This document shows, piece by piece, positions 1 to 9,362 of a DNA stretch of 64,000 bases (its first letter is position 1; the number at the start of each line of letters is the position of its first letter). Source of the stretch: Endozoicomonas elysicola (GTDB lineage: Bacteria; Pseudomonadota; Gammaproteobacteria; Pseudomonadales; Endozoicomonadaceae); contig NZ_JOJP01000001.1 of NCBI RefSeq assembly GCF_000710775.1, positions 4,167,810-4,231,809 on the forward strand, in the 5' to 3' direction. The position numbers were made by a program, and so were the translations under genes. The notes below the pieces were generated by a model that was given only the letters and a program-made list of their open reading frames with translations, was not told the DNA's origin and ran no database searches.

Positions 1-1962
1 CTGCTCAACTCACCCTGGCCAGCCGGAGAAACCTGGAATCATCTCCCACAGGAAGTTCAGGCCGTTATCCTTCAGCGACGATTAACGCTGTATGTGATCG
101 ATGCAGCAGCCATTGCCGAAAAGCTGGGCCTGGGTAAACGGCAGAACACCATTCTGCAAACCGCTTTCTTTGCCATCAGCCAGATACTGCCCATGAAACA
201 GGTTCGCCAGCTGTTAAAAGAGAGCATTGCCAAAAGTTATGGGAAAGCAGGCCCAGCCATCGTTGAAGCCAATCAACAGGCAGTTGATGAAACAGAGCAG
301 TACCTGCAGCTGGTCACGATTCCAGAGAGTATCAACAGCACCCTGTTCCGTACCCCGGTCATCAGCGAGCACAGCCCTGAGTGGGTACAAAAGGTCACGG
401 CCCTGATACTGGCCAATAAAGGGGATGCCCTGCCCGTCAGTGCATTCCCGGTTGACGGCTGCTGGCCAACCGCCACCAGCCAGTGGGAACGGAGAAGTAT
501 TACCACTGAAATTCCACAATGGACTCCGGAACACTGCACCCAGTGTAACCAGTGCAATCTCATGTGCCCACACGGTGCTATCCGAAGCAAGCTGGTCAGT
601 CCTGAGCAGCTTGACGATGCGCCTGCGTCGTTTACTTCAATGCCCTATCAATATCGTGATTTCACTGACCAGTTATTCACGTTACAGGTCTCCCCCGACC
701 ATTGTACCGGCTGCGGTGTATGCACCCAGATATGCCCTGCGAACCGTAAGGGCGATACCTTAACCATGGTGGCAAAAGCCCCCATTCTGGAAACACAGCG
801 GCAAAACTACGAATTCATGTTGGATTTGCCTGACCTCAAACGGATCCAACTAAAGCGGATTGACGGACGCAACAGCCAACTGTTGAGGCCGCTGTTCGAG
901 TATTCCGGTGCCTGCAGTGGTTGCGGTGAAACCCCTTACATCAAGCTGCTGACCCAGCTGTTTGGTGACCGGCTGATGGTTGCCAATGCCACCGGTTGCT
1001 CTTCAATCTATGGCGGCAACCTGCCAACCACACCGTATTCAAAAAACCATGAAGGCCAGGGGCCTGCCTGGGCAAACTCTCTTTTTGAAGATAATGCCGA
1101 GTTCGGGCTGGGAATGCGACTGGCCAGCAGCAGCCGCAGGTCCTATGCACTGGAACAGCTGTCATTAATAGCTGACGACCTGCCTGATGAGCAGAAGCAG
1201 CAGATTTTGCTGGATGCCTTTGATCACAGCGAGTCCGCCGTTGAACGTCAACGTCAGACTATTCAGCAATTGGAAGAAACATTTGGGAACCTTGACTACC
1301 TGAAGGACCTGGTGGAGAAAAGCCACTGGATCATCGGTGGCGATGGCTGGGCTTACGATATCGGTTTTGGCGGCCTCGATCATGTGCTGTCCAGTGGCGA
1401 AAATATCAACGTCCTGGTCATGGATAATCAGGCATACGCCAACACTGGCGGACAGCAATCCAAAGCGACCCCAACCGGTGCCGTGGTCCGTTTTGCCAAC
1501 CGGGGTAAACAGGGCAAAAGCAAGGACCTGGCCATGAGCATGATGCTGCAGGGCGGTATTTACATCGCCAGGATTGCCATGGGAGCCAATATTAACCAGA
1601 GCTTAAAAGCCCTACAGGAAGCGGCGGATTACCCCGGGCCATCACTGGTGATCGCTTATGCCGCCTGCATTACCCACGGTATCGATATGAGCTGTGGTAT
1701 TGAGCATCAGCAGCAGATGGTGGATACCGGTTTATGGCCACTGTACCGGTTTGACCCAAGACGCTTTGACCAGGGTAAAGCTGCGCTTCAGATGGACTCC
1801 AGGACACCCAGAAAGGATGTTCGGGAACTGCTGACCAGCGAGTCCCGCTTTAACCAGATATTACAGAAAAACCCTGCCCGGTTTCAGGCCTATACCGACA
1901 GCCTGCGGCAACAGGTTCAACATCAGCACACCTTGCTGAATCAATTAAAGGAATGGAAATAA
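1..1962 (+). CDS. nifJ: Pyruvate:ferredoxin (flavodoxin) oxidoreductase, C-terminal part (partial at window start)
   Basis: Single-chain pyruvate:flavodoxin oxidoreductase, which decarboxylates pyruvate to acetyl-CoA and passes electrons to flavodoxin or ferredoxin. The frame is open from base 1 with no start, so this is the C-terminal ~653 residues of a protein usually near 1170-1200 residues. Visible parts are the end of the pyruvate-oxidoreductase gamma domain, two 4Fe-4S motifs (CTQCNQCNLMCP near 534-569 and CTGCGVCTQICP near 702-737), then the TPP-binding domain with CSGCGETPY (about 913-940) and GGDGWAYDIG (about 1336-1365) followed by the N-Q-AYANTGGQ loop. The flavodoxin gene follows at once, an obvious electron acceptor. 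The enzyme class is oxygen-sensitive, so a role under low oxygen is an inference. Confidence 0.95.
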   Translation: MLNSPWPAGETWNHLPQEVQAVILQRRLTLYVIDAAAIAEKLGLGKRQNTILQTAFFAISQILPMKQVRQLLKESIAKSYGKAGPAIVEANQQAVDETEQYLQLVTIPESINSTLFRTPVISEHSPEWVQKVTALILANKGDALPVSAFPVDGCWPTATSQWERRSITTEIPQWTPEHCTQCNQCNLMCPHGAIRSKLVSPEQLDDAPASFTSMPYQYRDFTDQLFTLQVSPDHCTGCGVCTQICPANRKGDTLTMVAKAPILETQRQNYEFMLDLPDLKRIQLKRIDGRNSQLLRPLFEYSGACSGCGETPYIKLLTQLFGDRLMVANATGCSSIYGGNLPTTPYSKNHEGQGPAWANSLFEDNAEFGLGMRLASSSRRSYALEQLSLIADDLPDEQKQQILLDAFDHSESAVERQRQTIQQLEETFGNLDYLKDLVEKSHWIIGGDGWAYDIGFGGLDHVLSSGENINVLVMDNQAYANTGGQQSKATPTGAVVRFANRGKQGKSKDLAMSMMLQGGIYIARIAMGANINQSLKALQEAADYPGPSLVIAYAACITHGIDMSCGIEHQQQMVDTGLWPLYRFDPRRFDQGKAALQMDSRTPRKDVRELLTSESRFNQILQKNPARFQAYTDSLRQQVQHQHTLLNQLKEWK

Positions 1963-1967
1963 CTTGT

Positions 1968-2462
1968 ATGGCAACTATTGCAGTTATCTACGGCAGTGAC
2001 ACTGGAAACACACGACGGATTTCAGAAATCATCGCTGCGCGGCTAAAAGTGGATTGTCTGGATGTCGCTGACTGCTCTGCAGAGAGTCTGACTGATTATG
2101 AAATGCTGATCATGGGCGCGCCTACCGTTAACCAGGGTGAACTGCAGTCAGACTGGGATTACTTTATGCCGGATCTGGAAGATGCCGACCTGAGCGGTAT
2201 TCGCGTTGCCCTGTTTGGCCTGGGCGATCAGAAAGAGTACGGCGACACCTTTGTCGATGCGCTGGATAACCTGGCTGAAGCCGTTGAGCAGTCAGGGGCC
2301 GAGCTGGTTGGCCAGTGGCCAGTTGAAGGTTATGAGTTCACCGAGTCCCGAGCGGTTCGAGGCAACCACTTTGTCGGACTGGCACTGGACGAAGATAACC
2401 AGCCAGAACTGACCGGGCAGCGCCTGCAGCAATGGCTTGAGAGCATGAATCTGGGTAACTGA
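1968..2462 (+). CDS. fldA: Flavodoxin, long-chain type
   Basis: Small FMN electron carrier of about 164 residues. The N-terminal phosphate-binding loop YGSDTGNT and the FGLGDQKEYGDTF segment are classic flavodoxin signatures, and the length fits long-chain flavodoxins. The frame is open from an ATG at 1953 that overlaps the end of nifJ, but the ATG at 1968 is preferred because GGAA lies 9 bases upstream and the protein then begins MATIAVIYG as usual. Its position directly behind nifJ suggests it is the physiological acceptor of that enzyme and is co-transcribed. A 10-bp hairpin follows the stop. Confidence 0.95.
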   Translation: MATIAVIYGSDTGNTRRISEIIAARLKVDCLDVADCSAESLTDYEMLIMGAPTVNQGELQSDWDYFMPDLEDADLSGIRVALFGLGDQKEYGDTFVDALDNLAEAVEQSGAELVGQWPVEGYEFTESRAVRGNHFVGLALDEDNQPELTGQRLQQWLESMNLGN

Positions 2463-2474
2463 ACTGCCTCTACA

Positions 2475-2499
2475 ACAGTGGTCATTTATTGACCACTGT
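2475..2499 (+). terminator. Hairpin after flavodoxin gene
   Basis: Perfect 10-bp stem ACAGTGGTCA / TGACCACTGT with a 5-base loop, 12 bases after the flavodoxin stop. No clear U-tract follows, so it may be a weak terminator or a 3'-stabilising stem. Confidence 0.5.
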
Positions 2500-2557
2500 C
2501 ATCACCAGTCCTGACATTTAACGGCATAATCATTCAATAGGAAATACTGCGCATGGA

Positions 2558-3445
2558 TTGTTCAAACTGAAAATGAATAGCAAGGATATTGATAGCATCA
2601 GCCTGGAAAAACTACGGGAAGACATCGATCTCAACCTGTCGTCCATGGATCAGTTTTATCAACGTCGGTTTGACCTGTCTATACAGCCACATCGCCTTCA
2701 ATTTAATGCCATTATTTATATTGCCTCAGGGAAAGGTGAGCACTTTATTGATTACAAAAAATACAGATTCAAAGCCGGTACCATGTTCTTTTTATCTCGA
2801 TACCAGGTGCATCAGTTTTGTTACAACCCCGATGTAACCGGCTATGTACTGGCATTCAGTGATGAGACTCTGTTTTTTGGAAATGATGATTCATTAAAAG
2901 ACCTGATTGTTACTGCATTTTCTGAGATCAATACATTACAGGATCCCGAATTAGCACTGCTTGGACTCTTTCAGGCCCTCTGGCATGAGTTTAACAATCA
3001 TGACCTGCCCTTTGGTGGCGAGGTAGTCAGAACCCTGTTGCGAACCGTTATTATCAAGTCTCTGGTCAGGGAGCATCAGGCAAAGAAAAACCTCCGGGCA
3101 AGTGCTGCACGCTCAACGACGTTCTACCAGCTGAAGTCCATGATTGAGTCTGACTTCCGTCGCTCACGAAATGTGAATGAATACGCCAGAGCGTTGGGAA
3201 AGAGTTGCAAACAGATCAACAAAGTCTCCAAAGAAAACACGGGCCACACCGTGAAAGAGCTGCTGGATCATCGCCTTCTGATTGAACTGAAACGACTGCT
3301 GGCATTCAGCCACTACTCCATCACCGATATCGCCTTAAATCTCGGTTTTAATGAGGCGACCAATATGACCAAATTTTTCCGTCGTCATACCCAGCTGTCG
3401 CCTAAGCAATTCAGAATGGTCTGTCGAGCCAATGAAGTTAAGTAG
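2558..3445 (+). CDS. AraC family transcriptional regulator
   Basis: About 295 residues with the usual AraC layout: an N-terminal sensing half with a cupin-like stretch (roughly residues 40-130) and a C-terminal pair of helix-turn-helix motifs (roughly 195-290). The second shows the family pattern SITDIALNLGFNEATNMTKFFRRHTQLSPKQFR. The first possible start is TTG 2558 and the next is ATG 2573; an AGGAAA at 2538 is rather far from either, so the start is uncertain. It sits 95 bp behind the nifJ-flavodoxin pair on the same strand and converges with gtrA, overlapping its stop by 8 bases. The target and ligand cannot be read from the sequence. Confidence 0.88.
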   Translation: MFKLKMNSKDIDSISLEKLREDIDLNLSSMDQFYQRRFDLSIQPHRLQFNAIIYIASGKGEHFIDYKKYRFKAGTMFFLSRYQVHQFCYNPDVTGYVLAFSDETLFFGNDDSLKDLIVTAFSEINTLQDPELALLGLFQALWHEFNNHDLPFGGEVVRTLLRTVIIKSLVREHQAKKNLRASAARSTTFYQLKSMIESDFRRSRNVNEYARALGKSCKQINKVSKENTGHTVKELLDHRLLIELKRLLAFSHYSITDIALNLGFNEATNMTKFFRRHTQLSPKQFRMVCRANEVK

Positions 3446-3851
3446 CACGCCGGGCAAATACCCAGTAAAGACTCAAGAGATAATTACTGCACATTCCGGC
3501 AGCAATTCCCATGATCATTGCCATATACAGAGAATACCCGGTACTCCCAAAAGAAATCAGGCATAACTGAAATACAGCAAAATTGGGCAGCGCAGAAAAG
3601 CAGGCTGCCATCATGTGCTTTTGCCATTGCCGCCAGCAAGATTCACAATGCCGGTCACTGAATGTCAGAAGCCGGTTACCTGTCCAGGTCATAGTAGCTG
3701 CCCCCGAAAATGCCACCATACGGCCAGCCAGTGCCTCCATAGAGAAAACCTGCAGACAAAGGCTGAACAGAATAATATCAACAAGAAAGCCAAAGCCCCC
3801 GACTGCCATAAACTTGATCGGTCTGTTAGCCTCTAGGAGTCTTTGAAACAT
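3438..3851 (-). CDS. gtrA: GtrA family membrane protein
   Basis: 137-residue protein with four predicted membrane spans and the GtrA start pattern (FMAVGGFGFLVDIILFSL). GtrA proteins are thought to flip or help transfer undecaprenyl-phosphate-linked sugars across the inner membrane. It is the last gene of a minus-strand series: the upstream GT39 gene overlaps its start by 19 bp, and a GtrB-like GT2 gene comes before that. This is the standard pairing for periplasmic glycosylation of O-antigen, lipid A or other envelope glycans. The substrate sugar is unknown. Confidence 0.88.
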   Translation of the reverse strand: MFQRLLEANRPIKFMAVGGFGFLVDIILFSLCLQVFSMEALAGRMVAFSGAATMTWTGNRLLTFSDRHCESCWRQWQKHMMAACFSALPNFAVFQLCLISFGSTGYSLYMAMIMGIAAGMCSNYLLSLYWVFARRAT

Positions 3852-5236
3852 CGATAAAGTGCTCGCTGCTTTACAGTAATAAAACGTTGCTCACAGGCAT
3901 GATCAAGACCGACAATAAGGCGCTGCACCTGCAGCGACTCGCCAATCAGCTGAAAATCATCCATCGTCTGTAATGACGCATTATCGGTTAGCACCCTGGC
4001 CTGACCGAGACTGTAAAACTGGCCAGAAAACGGCCGTTTTCCCACATAGAAACTGGGCACACTGTTATCCGCCTGCTGGAAGATAACCGCATCGCTTTTA
4101 CGGTCACTGCCGCCGTTAATCATGGCAATGGTATATCCCAGCATGAGCATGGGGGCGATACAGCACACCAGCCGAAACCATCGGGGAGCCATGATTTTTT
4201 CAGGCAGCAGCATGGAAATTAACAGAGCCAGAGCCGGGATTCCGGGCAGCACATACGCCTGCAGGATATTGCCCGCCCCGGTAAACAGAACCATAGGAGA
4301 AACCAGCCAGAGCAATAAAAAGCTGAGAACACCGTCATTACCCCTGGCTCTCAACAAGAGAGAATGACGCTGTCGCCAGAGTAGTACCGGCAGTACAATT
4401 GACCATGGCGCGGCGGAATACAGCCAGAACCACCAGATAGTACCACGCACTTCCTCATGAGCAGTTCCGTACAGATCGCCCTCCCAGCCACTGACGACGA
4501 ACCGCTTAAAGTGCTCCCCGACAATGAAGTAGTCCAGAAAGCCCGGCGTCGCCTGCTCTGCCATCAAATACCAGGGAAGTGCAATCACCAGCATCAAAAG
4601 ACTGCCGGTCAGCAAAGGGAAACGGTGCCATAAAACCATAAAAGCCTGCTTCAACCCATGCTGAATAACCAGCCATGGCAAAACAGTCAGACCCACCAGA
4701 ACCAGTATAAGAGGGCCTTTTGATAGCAGCCCTATAGCAAGCCCTATAAAGCCGACATATCCCCAGAATTCTTCACCTTTCCAGCAGAGATAGAACCCTG
4801 TCATGGCCAGAACCATACCTACGGTCAATACCATATCGGTCATCACAGCACCCTTGGATAACAGGAAGATGCCGCAGGTTGCCATGACCACACTGGTTCT
4901 GAGTGCATTAAAGCCGAGTTTGCGGGCAAAAAGTGCCATCACCGCCATCACAAAAATACCCGCCAGCCAGTGCGGAAAACGAACCGCAAACTCAGAAAGG
5001 CCAAACCACTCAATACCTGCAGCACTCATCCAGGTAAACAACGGAGGCTTACCCCAGAAAGGAACACCGTAATCGAATTGGGGAGTTAACCAGTTCCCGG
5101 TTTCAGACATCAGTCTGGCCATCTCCCCATAGCGGGCTTCTGTCGTATCCATTAATGGAAGCGCGACCATAGCCACTAGGCGGATACACAAAGCTGCAGC
5201 CAGTATTCCCCATAGGTAGACTTGCTGTTTTCTCAT
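3833..5236 (-). CDS. GT39-family (ArnT/PMT-like) integral membrane glycosyltransferase
   Basis: 467-residue polytopic protein with about 10-12 hydrophobic segments. The first periplasmic loop carries the acidic GT-C motif MDTTEARYGE followed by GVPFWGKPPLFTW, typical of ArnT/dolichyl-phosphate-mannose transferase relatives. Such enzymes use a polyprenyl-phosphate sugar as donor on the periplasmic side. The start overlaps the stop of the GT2 gene by 4 bases (ATGA) and the end overlaps gtrA, so the three are translationally coupled. With GtrB and GtrA neighbours it probably transfers the sugar to lipid A, LPS core or a protein. It is shorter than E. coli ArnT (about 550), with a short C-terminal periplasmic part. 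Confidence 0.88.
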   Translation of the reverse strand: MRKQQVYLWGILAAALCIRLVAMVALPLMDTTEARYGEMARLMSETGNWLTPQFDYGVPFWGKPPLFTWMSAAGIEWFGLSEFAVRFPHWLAGIFVMAVMALFARKLGFNALRTSVVMATCGIFLLSKGAVMTDMVLTVGMVLAMTGFYLCWKGEEFWGYVGFIGLAIGLLSKGPLILVLVGLTVLPWLVIQHGLKQAFMVLWHRFPLLTGSLLMLVIALPWYLMAEQATPGFLDYFIVGEHFKRFVVSGWEGDLYGTAHEEVRGTIWWFWLYSAAPWSIVLPVLLWRQRHSLLLRARGNDGVLSFLLLWLVSPMVLFTGAGNILQAYVLPGIPALALLISMLLPEKIMAPRWFRLVCCIAPMLMLGYTIAMINGGSDRKSDAVIFQQADNSVPSFYVGKRPFSGQFYSLGQARVLTDNASLQTMDDFQLIGESLQVQRLIVGLDHACEQRFITVKQRALYRCFKDS

Positions 5237-6258
5237 GCGACTTCCCTGATGACTGGCTGAATGTGCTGATGTCGTTCTGATCGTGCCTTTTTCTCTGTGA
5301 CGGAACGAGTCAGGTAAAGTGGTCTGGCCTTGGCTTCAATAAAAATCCGGCCAATATATTCTCCCAGCAGACCAATGCTTAATAACTGAATGCCTCCAAG
5401 CCCCAGCTGCACCACCATCATTGAGGGGTAGCCAGTGACAGGCTCTCCCAGAATCAGTGTTTTCAACACCACCATAAGCCCATAACAGAAGGCCAGCACT
5501 GCAACCAGGCTCCCCATCAGGGTGGCGATACGAAGCGGTTTGATCGAGAACGAGGTAATGCCATCAACAGCCAGCCCCAGTAATTTCAAAAAATTCCACT
5601 TGGTACTGCCACAGAACCTTTCATCCCGATCGAATAAAACGGTGGTCTGTTCAAACCCCGGCCAGGCAAATATCCCTTTCATATAACGGTTTCGCTCGGG
5701 CAACCGGTTGATATGCTCGATGACCTTTTTATCCAGAAGTCGAAAATCACCCACATTTTCCGGTATTTCCGATTGAGAAAGGCTATTCAACAGCCGGTAA
5801 AATATGCTCGCTGAGGTTCGTTTGAACCAGCTCTCACCATTTCGTTTACGCCGCTGCATGTTGACGATATCAAACCCTTTTTCCCACTGCTGCAGCATGA
5901 CAGGAATCAACTCGGGTGGGTCCTGAAGGTCGGCATCCAGTAATATCACCGCCTGCCCTCTTGTATTTTCAAGGCCGGCAGACATGGCTGCTTCTTTACC
6001 AAAGTTTCGGCTCAACTGGATACAGAACCTGTCGCTGCGACTTTCAGGAAACGAAGCCACAAGATTCCAGCTATCATCCTGGCTTCCATCATCCACATAA
6101 ATTATTTCACTAGACTCCTGCAGCTGATCCAGTACGCCAGTTAAACGACGGTGAAATTCGGGCAGGACATCAGACTCATTAAAAAAAGGAACCACCACCG
6201 ACAGTGTGATCGCTCCCCCAGAGTTTGATTTTTCGGGACCTAAAGCCATGACAATCAT
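5233..6258 (-). CDS. GT2 polyprenyl-phosphate glycosyltransferase (GtrB/DPM1-like)
   Basis: 341 residues. The N-terminal GT-A domain begins with LSVVVPFFNESDVLPEF and has the nucleotide-binding EIIYVDDGSQDDSW and the metal-binding DAD at about residues 108-110 (LLDADLQDPPEL). Two C-terminal membrane segments (about 235-315) end in LLGEYIGRIFIEAKARP, typical of GtrB/ArnC relatives. It should charge undecaprenyl phosphate with a sugar from a nucleotide sugar, feeding the GtrA and GT39 products encoded downstream. ATG 6249 is an alternative start. The gene follows the RND permease after only 23 bases, so the envelope-glycan genes appear to share a transcript with the pump. Confidence 0.9.
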   Translation of the reverse strand: MIVMALGPEKSNSGGAITLSVVVPFFNESDVLPEFHRRLTGVLDQLQESSEIIYVDDGSQDDSWNLVASFPESRSDRFCIQLSRNFGKEAAMSAGLENTRGQAVILLDADLQDPPELIPVMLQQWEKGFDIVNMQRRKRNGESWFKRTSASIFYRLLNSLSQSEIPENVGDFRLLDKKVIEHINRLPERNRYMKGIFAWPGFEQTTVLFDRDERFCGSTKWNFLKLLGLAVDGITSFSIKPLRIATLMGSLVAVLAFCYGLMVVLKTLILGEPVTGYPSMMVVQLGLGGIQLLSIGLLGEYIGRIFIEAKARPLYLTRSVTEKKARSERHQHIQPVIREVA

Positions 6259-6281
6259 CCGTTCAGCAATTTGTATCCATG

Positions 6282-9200
6282 CTAAACACTGTCATGTGAA
6301 AAGGATGTCACAACACCTTCTCCTGCCACCGATTTGAACAGCAGGAAACAGCAGGGTAAGAAAAACAGGATGGCTGGAACCGTTAATAACAGTCCATACC
6401 CCAGGGTCAGCGCCATTGGCCCCATATAAACATCAGCGCCCCCAAGCCCATAGGCCAGTGGTAAAAGACCGGCCACAGTGGTTATTGTCGTCAGCAGCAC
6501 AGGGCGAAGTCGTGTAGCAGCGCTTTCAACAATCCCGTCAATCATTGCGCTTTCTGATATCTTTTCTGACTCATCGGGGTGTCTATTGAGCCGGTCAACC
6601 ATGACCAGTGCATTATTTACCACGACACCACAGAGGCCCAGAATACCGATACCGGCAAAAAACGACATGGGTTCGCCATGAACCATTAATGCGAATACAG
6701 CAGCAGCGATCGCAAAAGGAATAACCAGCATCACCAGTAATGGCTGCAGCAGAGAACCAAACAGCAGCGCAATAATCACCCAGATACCCACCAGGGCAAT
6801 GATCACGGCGCTAAGCAATCCACCCAGGGCATCCTGTGTCATTTCCGCTTCACCACCAGCTTCCAGACGAACACCCGGGTACTGGTCTGCAAGTGCCCGA
6901 AAGTGTGCAAGGGCATCCATAGCCAGCTGAGCGCCATTTTGCACATCATCATCCAGATCGCCCACAACATAGGTATTCCGGTCTCCACTCCAGTGAGTGA
7001 TCTCCCGCGGGGTCATCACTGAAGTTACAGCGGCAACCTGTCTCAAAGGAATCTGTCGGCCATCGGCAGATGGAATATCAATATTGGGCAGATAACTGGA
7101 CTGACGGTATGGACTGTCCAGCCAGACTTTGATATTTACTTCTTCATCACCCAGCCAGCTGGTCGATGCCTCTCGTCCTTCATAAGCCAGGTTCAGGCTG
7201 TTATTGAGATCATCAACCGTCAGGCCAAGCCTTGCCAGCCAGGCATAGTCCGGTTTAATCAATGTTTGCGGTCTCAGGTTCTCATCCGAATTTTCAAGAT
7301 CTGAAGTGCCCGGCTGTTGTTCGAGCCACTGCATCAAATCCCGGGCAAGTTTTTTACGACCATCGTCGTTAGATCCAAAAATACGGAACTCTATGGGGTC
7401 CGGTGGTGGTGGACCACCCGCATCCACTTTTACATGGACGGCTGTCAGCCCGGCAAACTCCGAAGCGGCTTCTTCCAGGTACTCCGAGACTTCATCAGCA
7501 TCAAGGGAGCGGCTGCTGACCGGCGTAAGAACAATCAGCCCCGTGGATTCCGGTGCGCCTTCATTGATATGAAAACGTGCAACTTCCGGAGTATTCATGA
7601 GAAGTTCCACAAAGGGTTTGTTAATGAGCTTCACTTTCTCCAGGGGTGTCCCGTCGTCCACCTCCAGAGAAAACTCAACCAGACGGGCAGCACCTGTTGG
7701 AAAGAAATCCAGAGCAATCTGTCGATACCCGGTATATAAAACTGAAGCAGTAACCCCGATAAAAGCCGGAATAAGAATAAAGCGCCCATGCAACGCCTTT
7801 CTCAACAGGCGTTGATATCCGGCTTTGCAAACATCAAACCAGTGCCTGCTGGAAGATTCATTTCCGCTGTTGCTATTTCCCAATGTATTTTTTTCCAGCG
7901 CCCTGGCCAGGTGAGCAGGCAGCAGAAAGGTTACATCCAGAAAAGACATCAGCAATGCCATGATGACCGTCAATGGCAGGACGGCATAGGTTGCCCCAAA
8001 GTCTCCCCCCATAAACAACATGGGAAGAAAAACCAATACGGTGGTTAACAGGCTGGTAATGACGGGCCTGAATACCTGCATATATCCTTCAACCGCCGCT
8101 TTCTCAGGAGTAAGTCCTCGATGCCAGGCCTGATCGATACTTTCTGAGACCACGATTGAGTCATCAACGATGATGCCAATAATCAGCAGGATTGCAGCCA
8201 GAGTGACGCTGTCCAGGGAATAACCAAACAGCAGCAGCATGGTGACGGTACCAAAGACACAAACCGGCAATGATGCGGTGATCCACGGCGCCAGGCGACG
8301 CTGCATGGAAATAAACAACACGGCCAACACCAGAACAATACCGATCAAACCATTGTTCCTGACGACCTGAAAGCGTGCGTCAATTTCTTCTGCAAGATCC
8401 AGGGACCAGTCATAGGTCAGTCGACCATTACTGATGGCCTTCTCTTCCGCCAGCAATGATTTGACCGCAGCAACCGTGTCCAGTGTATCCCCGGACTCCG
8501 TTTTAAACAGCGTAAAACCAATACCCTGCCGGCCATTGACCATAAAGCCCTGGAGCTGACGCTCAAAACCATCAGTCACTTCGGCGACATCACTGAGTCG
8601 GACAGGACCACCTCCCGGCAACAGTGAAACAATGACGTCCGAAAGTTCCTCAATAGACTGTACCTGCGTCAGGGTCAGCAGGTTCTGCTCTGACTGCCAG
8701 GACTCCACCACGCCACCACTGCTGGAAATATTTCGGGCACTGATGGCTCTGACGACTGCTTCCGGTGTTAAACCATAGGACTGCAGACGATCCGGCACCA
8801 GCGACACAATAAATTCACGCTTGGGAAAACCGGTTGAGGTGATTTTCCCGATACCCGGAATCGTACGCAGCTTCTTTTCAATCTGCCGGGCTGATTCACG
8901 AAGCTCGGCAAATGGCATGTCTCCCGATAAACCCAGCGTCATAAACTCGAACGTGGCCGTATTTTCTGCCTCAACCAGAGGGGAGTTCTCAAGGTCTGCC
9001 GGAAGACCGGTAACGCGATCGACAGCATCTCGAATATCCTGATTAACCTGGTCAATGTTTTCACCATCACGAATACGGATCTCAATCTCAGAATAACCAT
9101 CAATCGATGTCGACAGATACCAGCCAAGGCCCTGAACCGACTTCAACTCTTTTTCAATGCGGTTGGTGATTTCAAGTTCAATCTCTTCTGCTGAAACACC

Positions 9201-9362
9201 GGGATATTCCGTAATAATGGCCGTTTCACCCTGTTTTGAAGCGGGCAGTTCCTGCAGGCTGATATTAAACAGCGAGGCGACCCCGGTCAGGCAGATCATA
9301 AACAGCATCAAACTGGCGAAAAAACGCTGCCTGACAAAGAAGTAAAGAATGGTCTTCATCAC
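6282..9362 (-). CDS. RND efflux pump permease (AcrB/HAE-like superfamily)
   Basis: 1026-residue inner-membrane proton antiporter with the duplicated RND plan: one N-terminal span, a large periplasmic porter loop, a block of spans near 335-480, a second loop, and a second block near 850-1015. The fourth span carries the proton-relay pair Asp400-Asp401 in GIIVDDSIV, as in multidrug pumps. Conserved opening motifs such as ITEYPGVSAEEIE are present. The gene overlaps the upstream adaptor gene by 4 bp. No TolC-type outer-membrane channel is encoded nearby, so one elsewhere must be used. The substrate is not predictable. Confidence 0.95.
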   Translation of the reverse strand: MMKTILYFFVRQRFFASLMLFMICLTGVASLFNISLQELPASKQGETAIITEYPGVSAEEIELEITNRIEKELKSVQGLGWYLSTSIDGYSEIEIRIRDGENIDQVNQDIRDAVDRVTGLPADLENSPLVEAENTATFEFMTLGLSGDMPFAELRESARQIEKKLRTIPGIGKITSTGFPKREFIVSLVPDRLQSYGLTPEAVVRAISARNISSSGGVVESWQSEQNLLTLTQVQSIEELSDVIVSLLPGGGPVRLSDVAEVTDGFERQLQGFMVNGRQGIGFTLFKTESGDTLDTVAAVKSLLAEEKAISNGRLTYDWSLDLAEEIDARFQVVRNNGLIGIVLVLAVLFISMQRRLAPWITASLPVCVFGTVTMLLLFGYSLDSVTLAAILLIIGIIVDDSIVVSESIDQAWHRGLTPEKAAVEGYMQVFRPVITSLLTTVLVFLPMLFMGGDFGATYAVLPLTVIMALLMSFLDVTFLLPAHLARALEKNTLGNSNSGNESSSRHWFDVCKAGYQRLLRKALHGRFILIPAFIGVTASVLYTGYRQIALDFFPTGAARLVEFSLEVDDGTPLEKVKLINKPFVELLMNTPEVARFHINEGAPESTGLIVLTPVSSRSLDADEVSEYLEEAASEFAGLTAVHVKVDAGGPPPPDPIEFRIFGSNDDGRKKLARDLMQWLEQQPGTSDLENSDENLRPQTLIKPDYAWLARLGLTVDDLNNSLNLAYEGREASTSWLGDEEVNIKVWLDSPYRQSSYLPNIDIPSADGRQIPLRQVAAVTSVMTPREITHWSGDRNTYVVGDLDDDVQNGAQLAMDALAHFRALADQYPGVRLEAGGEAEMTQDALGGLLSAVIIALVGIWVIIALLFGSLLQPLLVMLVIPFAIAAAVFALMVHGEPMSFFAGIGILGLCGVVVNNALVMVDRLNRHPDESEKISESAMIDGIVESAATRLRPVLLTTITTVAGLLPLAYGLGGADVYMGPMALTLGYGLLLTVPAILFFLPCCFLLFKSVAGEGVVTSFSHDSV